Made by a program: the position numbers and the translations under genes
Notes under the pieces: model-generated
What the model was told of the DNA's origin: nothing
What the model saw: only the letters and a program-made list of their open reading frames with translations
Databases searched by the model: none
Assembly: GCA_000320545.1 (NCBI GenBank)
Contig: ADNK01002558.1
Coordinates: 1-47,650, forward strand
Source: Bigelowiella natans CCMP2755
Taxonomy: Eukaryota > Cercozoa > Chlorarachniophyceae
Direction: 5' to 3'
Length of the DNA stretch: 47,650 bases
In this document: positions 31,682 through 44,967 of the stretch, piece by piece
Position numbering within the stretch: position 1 is the first letter of the stretch
Layout of the letters: each line of letters begins with the position of its first letter

Positions 31682-32530
31682 CTGGAAAAGATTCAGTTGT
31701 TTATTACGTGTGGCATCATAAGCAAGAAAGCAAATGGAGCGGAGTATCATGCGGTGACGTAGGAAGAATACGTGAAAATGCTAGAAAGTTGCGTGGTTGA
31801 ACCAAGAATGATTCTCTATTTGCTCAACATTAAGGAGGGAGATCAAACAGAATGTTTACAGGAATTTAATTTCGAACGGGATTGCTTGGGAGGGGATAGT
31901 TTACCCAGTGGAGCAATGTTTGAGTACGCCGAGTCAATTCCGTCCATTACGCCCAGGGATTGGGTGGCTGGAACTGCAGTAGCGTGCGATTCCGCCGGTG
32001 TGACCATGTAGGAACCCGATAGGTATGATTTGATACCCGGTTTCGAGCACATTCTGACAGCACTCCTGCGATTCATCGAAGCGACCACTGGCTTCGAGAA
32101 GGAGGCTACTGCCCCCAATCCGGATGAAGGTCCTGAGGCCAGCAAGCTAGCGAGGGAAATGAGGAGGATCCCACAGGAAGCAATAACTAGGAGGGTCTGC
32201 GCGCGCATGGGGCTGAGTATGAATGTGCTCGAGATGAGGGGGGGCCAGGGTTGGCAACCGAATACTTTGGGGAGATCCAAGTCGCGTCGAGCAAATGAAC
32301 GGGCGATTCCGCCAGAATCGGCTGACCGAATTATTATTTAGGATATTTTGGGGATAGATACCCTCTCAGAGAAAAAGGGCCACTGCTGACTGGGTACTCG
32401 AACTATGTGGTACCCCGCTCAAACATTCATCCGTCCCAGATTGAATGACGGTATTGAAAACCGTGGGTATTTTTGTGCTGCGACAGCGCTTTGGGACATG
32501 CGCGGGACAGAAATGAACGGTGTTTCCGCT
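31676..32530 (+). pseudogene. decayed or uncharacterised ORF with in-frame TAG codons
   Basis: From ATG 31676 a single plus-strand frame reads as protein-like sequence (EEYVKMLESCVVEPRM, FERDCLGGDSLPSGAMFEY, SKLAREMRRIPQEAITRR) for about 850 bp. It is broken by TAG near 31757, 32009 and 32339, then TGA near 32387 and 32528. The opposite strand is also open from about 32339 to 31843, so the coding strand is not certain. No family is recognised. It may be a dead mobile or horizontally acquired gene sitting between the His-rich gene and the Ni-SOD. Confidence 0.35.
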
Positions 32531-32700
32531 TGAACGTTGTGAAAGTACTCGGAAGGGAGAGCAACCGCTGCAGTCAAACCACCCCCTTCTCTTCGCCCCC
32601 GAATCAAGGTAATTGTAGCGATGAGGTCGCGTCTGTGTGAGTGGTGGTACAAACACTGGTGCTACATTTGTATCTGATTTGCACACATTCGGCTAGGAAG

Positions 32701-32936
32701 ATGATGACCGGCTCCGGAAAGTTCCTGATCCTCGCAGCTTTGGCTGCCGTGGCAGTACTCATAGTATCTCATTCTTCGTCCCCGAAAATTTTAAGCGCTG
32801 GGAACCAAATACGAAGCAAGCCAGCTACATTTCGGTAATACTTCGCCCACGTAATACTCACCGCTAATCTAACTTTGTCATTGCTTGTGAAACAGACCAA
32901 GCATGAGATCGGGCATTTTTGCAAGCCAGCGCAGCA

Positions 32937-32978
<42 letters not shown>

Positions 32979-34222
32979 GGAAAATATGATGACATATAGT
33001 TGACATTGCTCTGTACACCTCCAGATGTATACTTATATATGTTTTCGCAAAGATTATGAAACATCCTTCAGCAGCCATGGCTCACATACTACTTCATCTT
33101 AGATATATGAATAAAATGCGTGGGTATCATTGTCAAGTGCCCTGCGGAATTTTCGACGATCCGAAGACTGTTGAGGAGGTACCCAATCTACACCTTCTCA
33201 ACCATAGAGCGATAGTCATGAGCACTGAGCAGTCAAGCATAGACATATAAAATTAACACAAAGATTGTTAACACGCATGCAGATATTGCATGTTTTTTTG
33301 ACATAAAAAATCATCCATAGGTGAAAGAGATGTGCTCTACCATCCGCAAGGCTGTTGGTGAGATCAATGAATTGTCTTCCGACGTATCGAAACCTGCAAC
33401 TTTCAACCAAATGACCCGATGGGTTATGACCAAGGTGGTACAGATGACTTCTTAGAAGTACGTGATGATGTGATTTGCGTGTGTGTATGATAATTAGCTA
33501 TATCAGAGAAAGAGGATTTAAAATTAGATCATGTTTATTTTCGCTAAACAAATTTTTCTTTCCACCCTTAGGAGGAGCATGCCTCCAACATCATCGACAC
33601 AATATCGGCCTACTGCTTGTGCCAACGCGTAAAACCGGTAATTTTCAATTTAAGGAAAATATATTTGATCGATAATTAATGAAACACATATGAGGGGCTT
33701 AAAAAATAACTTGGAACTCATTCAGGTGGGTGCTCCGAAATCGCCATTCACCGAAGAAAAAGATTTTATTGACGCTCTCAAGGTTTATCATACTAAATCC
33801 TATATCACCAAATGTACAACAAGGCTTTTGTCGAGACTTTTGATAGCCGACTGAACCTTTAGATCCTCATAGAAGTTCTCTAGGAGGATCTAGTCCGATT
33901 TCAACCTTCTCAGGCCTTTTTTGACATGACTTCATCATAGAGATATCAATATGTGTTGAGGAAAATCCATGAATTTTGGTTTATTTTGCGAAACGGTTGG
34001 AAGGCGGTGGCATTTGTTCTTTTGTTATTAGCTGGAAATAGAAGGGTTTGAAAATTCGCTGTCATTTGTTTTTCACCCATGGTTCATTGTCATTTTGGTG
34101 TGTAGGCTCACCACGGTGTCATGCTCGCTGCAGTTAAAGCCAAGCAGAGCACAGAAATCAGCGACGTTGACGCACTCGAGCATGCTGTTGCGGACTGGGC
34201 AAAGATGTACACGCCTCTTTGA
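32701..34222 (+). CDS. sodN: nickel superoxide dismutase with N-terminal leader (7 exons)
   Basis: Exons 32701-32834, 32896-32937, 33103-33178, 33321-33434, 33572-33637, 33726-33782 and 34106-34222 join in phase to 201 residues. NiSOD converts superoxide to O2 and H2O2 at a Ni site built from the first residues of the mature chain. The Ni hook is plain: His68-Cys-Gln-Val-Pro-Cys-Gly, matching HC-x-x-PCG of bacterial NiSOD, so the precursor must be cleaved before His68. The position after the hook that is normally Tyr9 is Phe here (GIFDDP). The leader has a hydrophobic signal-like stretch (FLILAALAAVAVLIVS) followed by a Ser/Arg-rich segment, as in bipartite plastid targeting. The rest (four-helix) has MTRWVMTKEEHASNIIDTI and a C-terminal VADWAKMY. 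An intron carries a long (GA)n. Confidence 0.9.
32939..32975 (+). repeat. (GA)n microsatellite
   Basis: Starts one base after the 5' splice site of NiSOD intron 2, so the donor GTGAGAGAG is part of the repeat. Confidence 0.95.
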
Positions 34223-35338
34223 AGTTCAATTTATGAATGACAAGATGCAATAAAAGATCGTTAATAAATTTCTTGAAACTTGCGCTCCGAATATCAAAAG
34301 CTTTAGTCCGAGCTTTAGCTTTGGGTTGAACAATCGGTACAAGCCGTTGATGTTCAAATTTTGAATTCATGCGTGCGTGGTATGTATGCAGTGTCTTTGT
34401 GTGATGATGATATGCTATCATCATGCCAGTATGCTTGTTGTGGAGGTTGTAAGTTGTATGCGGCTCTAGCATTATGTTTTAACGCGAGAAAAGTAATCTC
34501 GCTAGCTCGTGCAGCTAGCATGCGTGGTACTATAGTACAGCATCAGGACTAGAGGAATCGAACGCATCATGCATGACGTACGATGCATCGCACGTCCGTA
34601 GCAATAAAGCCAACAACGTGCGTGTATACCTAGCTAGCTAGCTAGTCTGCACACATTGTGATTTAGCACGTGACAGCTGTGTGTTTATATGTTTGTGTCA
34701 ACAGTGTCATTGCTAGATTGGGCTATGCTAGCTATGCCTCGATTCTCACGTACGATGTAAGCAAGTGAAACTGCATGCATCACCGCATCGATCACCGCTC
34801 TAGCGCTGTCGTACATTGCATTAGGATGACTATTGAAAATATTTAATCACTTCATTACATCCGTCTCACATTGGACTTTTTACCAAGAGACTCTCAGTCT
34901 TAGCTTCTGAGAAAATCGTCTCAATCCCGCTTATTGACGGTATTGTGAGATCCAATATGCACAGAAACTAATCCACACTAACGTCCCGAAGCTCTTCTCT
35001 TTCTCATTGCCGCTCTTCTATTGTCGTAGAACATGTGTCCTATTAAACACGAAAAGACTATTAAGCTTAGTTTTGAAAAGGCAACCCAACCCAACCCATC
35101 CCAATTGTAGATTGACAATTACTCATCTATCGATCGATGAACATCAATGCAACATTACGCGGAAAAAACAATCAACCCAATACTATGATAGCTGCAAATT
35201 ACATTATAAGAATGATAACTGAAATTGTCAAAGACTTCTCGTTCAATAGGAAGCCCACAACAAAATTGATACATTTGAATTTACTTATTTGTTTCCAGAA
35301 ATTGCCGCATTCTATGCGGAATCATTGTTATTGTTACT
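34223..35338. other. intergenic region between NiSOD and the RBR ligase
   Basis: 3' flanks of two convergent genes. From about 34470 to 34820 the DNA is rich in CTAGCTAG and CATGCATG words. The dispersed repeat lies at 34823-34867. Nothing coding is supported. Confidence 0.55.
34823..34867. repeat. dispersed 43-bp repeat, copy C
   Basis: AGGATGACTATTGAAAAT ... TTCATTACATCCGTCTC; reverse complement of 3454-3496 with a few differences in the middle. Confidence 0.65.
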
Positions 35339-36593
35339 TTAACTGGGCAACTTATTTGTTCGAATAACACCTTTACTGCATTTACACTTGGCGCCAACAC
35401 TGCCGCATTTCCAGCAGAACTTGTACCCGCAAAGGCATTTCATCTTGTCGCAGGTGGACTCCAGTTTCTCAATGAAAACATTGCATCTTTGTAGTATAAA
35501 ATTGCTACTTTAAACGTATGGTGTTTCTTGGGAGATTCAAGGTGTTTCTAGATAAAATTTCTCACAAATACCACATCATCGTAAACTCTTACCTCTGGTA
35601 CTTCTAATCTTCAAACGGCCAATTCCCCCATTACTCTATTATGAAATCTCTCCTTATTTATCTCCTAGGTGTCTACTACCCGCCGCATCTTTGGTAAGTA
35701 TCTGAAGCAGCTTTCAGTGTGACTACTGTCTGTGACTCTTCCTTCGCTGCCCTACCCAATAGCGCTACTTTCTTCTCTTCTGACATCATGCGAAATTCGA
35801 TGCAGCTCACCCCAAAATGCCAGGGAATCTGCGAGAAGGTGAATTGTTGGCGGTAAGGTTTCGTTAGGCATATAACATAAATCAGCTGCAATTCATTCGT
35901 CTTGAGAGAGTGTGCCGTAGCAACGAGGTTTGTTAAGAATAAGATGTTTCACGGGCCCATCACCTTACAGCGAAAGCAGGTCAACTTTTTACAAAGTCCG
36001 CACTCTATACGTCGTTCAAGACTTTTACACTCGAGAATGCCTTCACATCCAGGCGTACTACAAAATATTTTGAGTGGATCGTCCCGAACTTCCTGATTTA
36101 TCCGTAATTGCTTGTAGCGTGCAAGGAGCTTTGTTGGTTGCTTATGACATATCAAGAGAATCGATTCGATCTGTTGGTCATTGAGCGTCACTTTGCATGA
36201 CGACTCCATACACCTGACGGTTTGCATAAATGGGGCCCCTAGTTCCAATTGTTCCTCGATGTAACGAGACCAACAGGCCCCGCAAAATGTGTGCTGGCAT
36301 CCTAAATAGTTACAAAAGAATATAAATACTTAATCTCTTGGATCTTTGTTCAATTAAATACTAGGGATGGTAATTGGTTTCTTCATCGTCTCATTTTGGT
36401 CGATGCAGTAGTCTTCAAAGCACACGCCGCACTGACTGTTGCCCTCGATTTTCCCGTCTCCCTGACCATCATGCCTTTGTACATTCCGCTGGCCCACGTC
36501 GCCTCGCCCACCAGCGGCGACACCGTAAGGTTGGCCAGTTTCATTTTTTATCTTCTTAAAGGGACGAAACCCTGCCTCATTTACACTCTCCAT
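35339..36593 (-). CDS. RING-between-RING (RBR) E3 ubiquitin ligase (4 exons)
   Basis: Exons 36362-36593, 35964-36301, 35680-35828 and 35339-35486 join in phase to 288 residues. RING1 is CGVCFEDY ... RCQHTFCGACWSRYI. The IBR has FCSTPGCEG, IECGLCKKLTCFRC and the closing WHFGVSC. The RING2/Rcat is RCGGCNVFIEKLESTCDKM, then CLCGYKFCWKCG, in which the Cys of STC is the expected thioester-forming catalytic residue. RBR ligases take ubiquitin from an E2 onto this Cys before passing it to substrate. The C-C pair of Rcat is split by the last intron, which confirms the join. The N-terminus is short and lacks the UBA-like or Ariadne regions of the best-known members. The ATG at 36593 lies in a CTACCATGG context. 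A possible upstream leader exon near 36700 was not accepted. Confidence 0.9.
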
Positions 36594-38236
<1,643 letters not shown>

Positions 38237-39187
38237 GTGCCGCACTTAAAACTGAAAGATGGAACGTGAACTTTCTTGTTGTGAGTTCATGAAGCCATCT
38301 TCAGTGCCTGGATGACAATGGCTAGATGGGTTAGATTGGGTCGCTGGCAAGGGAAGAGTGTACAGAAGAAAACGCATGGTGGAATTTTTGCAATGTTGAA
38401 ATCTGATCAAAGCTCAGTGATGCATTCTCCAGTCCATAGCAAGTGCTGACCCTGCTGCTTTGGTCGACCAACGTGCGCAGCGCGTGCACTCTGCATGACG
38501 AGTGCCAGAGTGTTGTGCACTGGTGTGCCTGTTGTCATCATGATTCTGCTGGTCATTGATGATGACTGGACGCTGCCGGATCGCATCAGATCCCTCATGC
38601 TAGGCCAGCTAGCTAGCTGGCCTGTCTGCCAGCAGTCCACTAGCTAGCTAGCGCTGAGCTTGCTCTTGACTTGCTAGCTTGACGACGCACATGCTGGCAT
38701 GCTAGCGCTAGCATGGCTACGTGGCAGTCTAGCAGTGCCATCGCCAAGACTAGCTAGCTTGATGATCCTCCAGAATGCTAGCATGCACTGGAGCAGTCTG
38801 CCGCCACACCTGCATGGCTAGACACAGCTAGACAGCGCAGCTGGTAGCTAGCCCTCCTCTCACACACTCTAGCACTGTGAGCAATGATTTCAGAAACGAT
38901 CGATTGTCAAGCTAGCTAGCTAGCTAGCCATTGCGAGATTAGCTCTGTCTAGCTGTGGAGCTGTCTAGCTAGCTAGCTGTTCACATGCACCTCTAGACCT
39001 GCTGCTGTGACACGCTGGCGCGTGCTAGCTGCATGGTTCAACGTGACGCTGCTGCGCTGCAGCGCGCTACTAGCATTAGCGCGCAAGCCACCTCTAGACC
39101 TGCCTAATTTCAGATCTTGATGACAACGAGCACATTGACATGCATCGAGGGAGGAGGGCTAGCTAGCTAGAGGGTACGTGGTCATAT
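38237..39187. other. TA-depleted, CTAG-enriched intergenic island
   Basis: Between histone H3 and the end of the AP-5 zeta gene. From about 38430 to 39180 nearly all TA dinucleotides sit in CTAG, of which there are more than 20, several as GCTAGCTAGCTAGC runs (38607, 38641, 38911, 38965, 39158). No coding or RNA gene is recognised. Confidence 0.8.
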
Positions 39188-41889
39188 TTACCGCAGAGGA
39201 GCTGCAGGCGAGGGATCCTTCGCAACAGTGATGTTGCTTTCATTGCTTGGAATGAAACTTCGATTTTTCTGGGGAATAATGAAGTCTGAAGCATCTGGAT
39301 GGTTCGTCATTAGAGTGAGAGGGGTGTTCTCGTTGAGGTGCGGGGAACAAAAGAACGGCTCCTTAAACAAAGAATACGCAATGCTCGGCTGCTGGAGCAA
39401 TCGTGCACACTGACTCGCCCGAAGGCTGACACTGGCGGGAAGCATAGAACGGTTTCCTAAGACGCGGATCAAAATTGCTCTGACCGAAGGAACAAGTTCT
39501 ACACATCTCGCAGCAAGTTTGCACAAGGCCATCAAAGAGACGTGGATCAACCTGGTGGCTATCTCCTCTCCACCTGATAGCGACTGAATGTAAGATATCC
39601 CATCAGCTTTTCTGTCACCACCGATATTGTGTCCATCACTTTCTCGTTGAACAGATAATGTATCTTTGCGAGAATGATAATGGGGTTGATGCTGCTGTTG
39701 GTAGTGGTATGATGGAGAGGAGCCGTCGTAGCCACCGTAGACGCTGTTACTCCGATTGTCAAGAAGTCCCATTAATACTCTCGGGGGTGCAATTCTACTA
39801 CTATTACTACTTCCACTATCCTTGCCACGCCCAGAATGGCGGGGAGATCGTATTGCCCCATCAGTGTCATTGGCCTTGCAGATCGCAACATGGATGGCCA
39901 TCTGAGTATCAATAACTTGCGCAAGCACCTGCTGATACTCAACTACAACCTTAAACTCTGTGTGTGTGTGCTCCGTTTGCAGGTACTCGCCAATCAGCCA
40001 AATGATTTGAATGGCGAGTATTTGCTGCTGACGATGCTGGGGGAGTTGGGAGAACGAAGTGGTGGCCGCCGACCTTTTGATTGACTGCAGCAGCGTAAGT
40101 TTGGTATTGACGACGAGTGCCGGGTACTTCTCGAACATCGCGAGAAGCCTGTCGCATAATTGCTGCAACGAATCATGATGGAGGGATGAGGACGATGACG
40201 GGGATGATGATGATGATGATGATGATGATGGTGATGATGACGATGACGCTGATGACATTGATGGAGATGATGAAGACAATGTTGCAGATGAGGATAAAGA
40301 TGCCGTGGTCGATGGCGAGTAATGACTTTGCTGATGTTGCTGCGGTGAGCCATGCCGCTGCTGATTTATGCTGTCAATATCGTCGGCGCTTCTATGAGCA
40401 TGATGGTGTCGTTGTTTCTGGTGCTGCATATCCTTGTACCGTCGGCGTTGGGGGGACCAGCAGCTAACTCGCTCTATAATGGAGGCCACCATCTTCTTGC
40501 ACTCCGCCATGGTGACAGTCTGTAGCATGCAGTCGAAATAGATGTTGAGCAGCGTGGGGCGGAGCTGCGCGGCAAGCCTCGTCTTTACATTCTTCCCCAT
40601 CGTCGTACGTGAGGTTGCGACAGAGGAATGAGGCGGCGGCTGACACCGCAATACTTCCCAAGAGCTTGGACGTTGCATGGCATGTGGTGTAGATGAAGAC
40701 GACGATGGCAGTTGGATGCTAGCTTGGCTCGAGGAGGATGATCTATCTCGAAGCATGTATCGGCACCTAAGATGGTGCAGGTGGTTGTTGGACTACTATT
40801 ATTCATTATTCTTGTTATTATTATTACCATTACTACTTCTGTTGGTGAGACTACTCAACTGCTAGGCCTTTCTTTACCTTTTCCCTCTTATTGCTCTCTA
40901 CTTCTAGTCACTATTTAATCCCCCCCCTCCCTCCCCTCCCTCTCCTCCCCTCCTCCCCAAGGTCACGCAAGCACACTTACACATTGGAATGCTTTGAGGT
41001 AAAGCGTTCCCATTCCTCCAGCTTATTCTGCCTCCTCAGCCGCAGCTCATACTGCACCAGGGCGGCCAGTAGCGGCAGGTCCAAGATGGTGTTGAGCACC
41101 TCGCACTTTATCTTGGGACGAATGGCGAGGAAGCGGACAAAGACCTTGGCCTCCTGCACGTAGCTGATGGGGAACAAGGCGAATATCTTGAAGAGGAGGG
41201 GGAAGAAGACTGTCAGGTGGTTTTTTAGGAGCGTTTCGCAGTTCTTGACGCAGAACTGCACGGTTGAATAGGCTAGAATAGGCTCCATGAAGTTGCTGGA
41301 TAAGCACCGCCTGAGGATGGATGATGGGATGATGAAAACAGCAAACGCCACCAGCAAATATTAACAACACTTCGTCATCAAAACCAGTACCATCACAAAC
41401 CACCGTCAAATTAATGAACCTCACCACCCTTTTGCTTGCTACACAATACTACAGCCAAAGGGCAATAATGCATACCCACGTCGAGTCGGCTGTTTGGCTC
41501 ATCCCCCCCTTCCCTTTCCCCTGCTGCTGTCTTCTTCTTCTTCTTCTTCTTCTTCTTCTTCTTCTCACTCCGCATCCCATCTCTCCGTAAAACATGTACT
41601 CACTTAAAATATAGCTCGATGAGAGACTCCGCATTATAGGTAGAGCTTGGATGCTTGATGAAGAAATCGATGATGCTGAGGATCATGTTTCCCTTCTTGC
41701 CGATTTGCAGCCGCTCTACATCGGGGCTCTGCAGCATGTCTGTGAGCACGTGGGACAGGTTCTCAAGCTGCAAGGCTACCCGAAGCGGAAGAGCCTTGGC
41801 CTGGGCTGGTAGTGTTATTATTGCACTATAGTCAGCAGGGTTAAGATGGTGGTGATAAAACGCATGTATGATGCGAATACGAATTGACT

Positions 41890-41929
<40 letters not shown>

Positions 41930-44900
41930 AGAACAACAACTGTACTCGCTCTCCCACCGCCCCCGGCCCCACGAATGCTTGCATAACGTACCCAGCGAGC
42001 AGTTGAGGGACAATAGCTCGATGGCGGAGATGACCGCTGCCGAGTGGAACTCGTGCCTTTGGTGGGCTTCAGGGGCGTTGAAGAAGGGGGAGGAGATAGA
42101 GCTCCAAACGTAATCCTTGTTCAGAGTTGCTGCCTTCATCTCTGCTTTGAGCATGCCTTGGCTCAGCTGCACGATGCGAATGCAGTGGATCGTCAGCGCG
42201 TTGGCCAGCTTCTCGCCGTAGAAACTGGGGTCTTTGTTTTTGCCAAACGTGGTTTTATCCCCGCCCGTGCTTGGGCCGGAGGAAGAGGCGCTCGCGGCTC
42301 GATTGTTGCCGTAGCTTATGGGCGATTTGTAGCTGCAAATGCGTTGGTTTGAAATTAATAATAATTACAAGAAGACGAAGAGAAAAAGGAACGGCGAGGT
42401 AGACAGATGGTGAGATATCTTTGGCGATGATGATGATGACAACATGACATATCACCACTCATATATTCACGCAAGTGTATGGATGTATGGGAAGGATGCA
42501 GTATGCGGTTATTACTTGAAACGATGGCTCAGTCTCCGAAACACTTTCTGCTGATTGAGAGTCAGACTGCCTCCTCCACCCCCCCCCTCGCGTTGTTGTT
42601 GAATTCGTTTCTGCTGGCCTTGCTCCCTCTTCGAATGCATCTTCGCTGCCACATTCACCATTCCTCTAGCAGGTTGTTGTTGTTGTTGTTGTTGTTGTTG
42701 TCGTGTATCACCCAGCTTTTTGCCCTCTCCTTCTTTTAACTTCGTCAGCCAATCATCATCATCATCATCATCATCGCCGTCGTCATTGTCGGCCCGAATG
42801 AGTCTCCTTTGGTTTTGCGCCACCATGCGGAGCCAGGAATTCAACGAGATCATGCCGACGCGGAGGTACTTGAGATTTGCGTCAAATCTGCGCAACTTCT
42901 GCGGCATTTTGGAGAGGCTTGACCTTACTGAATCGGTATCCATGAGAACCGTGTCTACCTCCTCCGTGCTCCCATGCTCTCCCTGCCCTGCTGTGCCTGC
43001 CCCCGACTCTCCCATCGAGGAGGGATCACTGTAAATGGTGGGGGGGGTAAGATACGATCGGTGTGATAGCGTTTGATGTCCGTTATAATGGGAAAGGGGA
43101 AAAGCGATGATATACTACGGCATTATTGAACAACTTCCTAAGACCTGGGCTTATGAGGAGGAGAAGAGAACGGCTAGAGGTTGGAAAAAGGAAGATAGCT
43201 ACCTATAGGAGCCCTTTGTGGCGCTGCCCGACATCGACGGAAAGCTCAGAAGTGTCATCATTGACCACGACTTTCTCGAATCGCTTCTCTTTTGGATAGA
43301 ATTGCCGTACGTCTGCTGCATAATCTCTTCCAGAAGCTCTTCTAGCGCCTTTGGCATGGGCCATAGTCTTCGTCGTTGCTGCAGCTGTTGATTCCGTTTT
43401 CGTAGTCGTCGCCTCCCACCAGTTTGCCTTGTCTCCTTCTCTTTCCAATCCTCTCTTATTCCTTCTTTCCGGTCTTCTTCCTCCTCTTCTTTTTCAATAG
43501 TTTCTTGCAGTAGAGCCCCAAGTTTGGTATCACCAAATTCATCGCCGCCCCCTTTTCTTTCACCCCTCGAGTAAGCACCTCCATTCGACCTGTCGTTGCT
43601 CACGAGCTGCAAGCTGGATAGACGACCAAACGCGCAGAGCGCGATGAAACGAAGTGGCACACGATTGTCCGCGCTGTACGAGTTTGCGATGAAAGACAAT
43701 GACTTGTCGTTGCTGCTGCTGCTGCTGGGCCTTGAGTAAGAGGAGGGGATGTGAAACGGAGAGAACGGATGGGAGGAAGACGACGATGACGAAGTTCTAG
43801 CTGAAGCAGAGAGACTTTTCGTACTGACTGGTATTGAAGAATTGAGGTTCCCTGTGAGCGAGGCGACGTATTCCTGAATATCACCCGGCTTCGTACACGC
43901 AAATGCAATGCTCACGCGCAGACGCCTTGGTAGAATCGCAATGCAACGGGCCACAGGGCTGACATTTGCGGAGGAAAATGAACCTCCGGTTCTTTTTTGG
44001 CGACTTGGACCAGCAAGATCTGCCTTGATGAGAAGCTTCGCTAGATCTTTTGAAATCTTTGAAGAAGGCAAAGGCGATGATGATAGCAACGATGCCGATG
44101 TTGGGGAAGACGGGGAAGGGTTTAGCCTCTTATCGTAGGCTATTATGACGAGAATCATAGCCGCAAGGCTCTGAATGCGTTGAAGCTTTGATCGCTCTAC
44201 CTCTGGATTCTCCCATGCCGTTTCTGAGCGAAGGATAATGAGCGCATATGCGTCGTTGTAAGAGATTAGGCGGTGCGCGGTAAACAGGAGGATCAGCAGC
44301 TACTACGTGGCCCCAAGACCGTGCTGTTCTAACTGATCTATTTTTTATTATCACAAATCGCCAACCACCTGTGTGCTTTCGAAAATGGTTGAGATCCGCG
44401 GACGCAAGGTGTCTCTTGAGAGAGTGGGAGATGTTCATCATGAGCACGCCCAACGTCGCAGCGAGCTGTGAGCATAGTGGTGGGTGAGGAGGCGATGCAA
44501 AGCTATACTTTCCGTCCATAAGAGAAGCGATTCGAAAATTAAAAAAGAAGTTGTGCTTACCTGATCGAGTAGCTGTTCCACATATTCAATCTCGCGTGGA
44601 CTTACATATTTCTTCGGGTTCGGTGGCAATGTCTTCCCCTTGGCTTGGCGAAAATACCCCTCATTGAGTACAAGCCAAAGATCACGCAGCACGTGTAAAA
44701 CCTCCTTGTTGTAGGTGGTGCTGTGACTCTGGAAAACCTGGTGGAAAAGCTGTTTTAGGACGCCGTCCTGCAGCGCTTTTTGATTTCGAAGTGTTCTCCC
44801 CGCCCCCCCGAAGGAGACCTCACTCTCTCCAAAATGCAAACCTGGACTGCATAAAAGAGAAACTTTTGGAGCTCTGTCCCCCCCTGTTTCCCCTTCTTAT

Positions 44901-44967
44901 CCAACTTTTTCCTCTTTGACTCTTTGCGCCCCCCCGAGCCCGTCGCCCCCTGACGGCGACTCGCCAT
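39188..44967 (-). CDS. AP-5 adaptor complex zeta subunit homologue (9 exons)
   Basis: Exons 44906-44967, 44561-44846, 44369-44465, 43203-44223, 42516-43028, 41992-42332, 41604-41805, 40981-41310 and 39188-40766 join in phase to about 1476 residues. AP5Z1 is a large subunit of the AP-5 coat, which acts in late-endosome retrieval with SPG11/SPG15. Similarity to the animal protein is clear in the second half: EPILAYSTVQFCVKNCETLL, VRFLAIRPKIKCEVLNTILD, then IWLIGEYLQ, SLMALCKLAARCVELVPS and LRASQCARLLQQPSIA. The protein is nearly twice the animal length (about 807). The extra residues are low complexity: Ser-rich blocks near 40100-40330, poly-Gln near 42674, poly-Asp near 42751, and a Lys/Arg/Glu region near 43400. 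The first two exons are the least certain, because G-runs near 44800 and 44930 may hide frameshifts. Confidence 0.85.
41530..41565. repeat. (CTT)n microsatellite
   Basis: Lies in an intron of the AP-5 zeta gene. A (CT)n run sits in the next intron at about 41891-41927. Confidence 0.9.
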
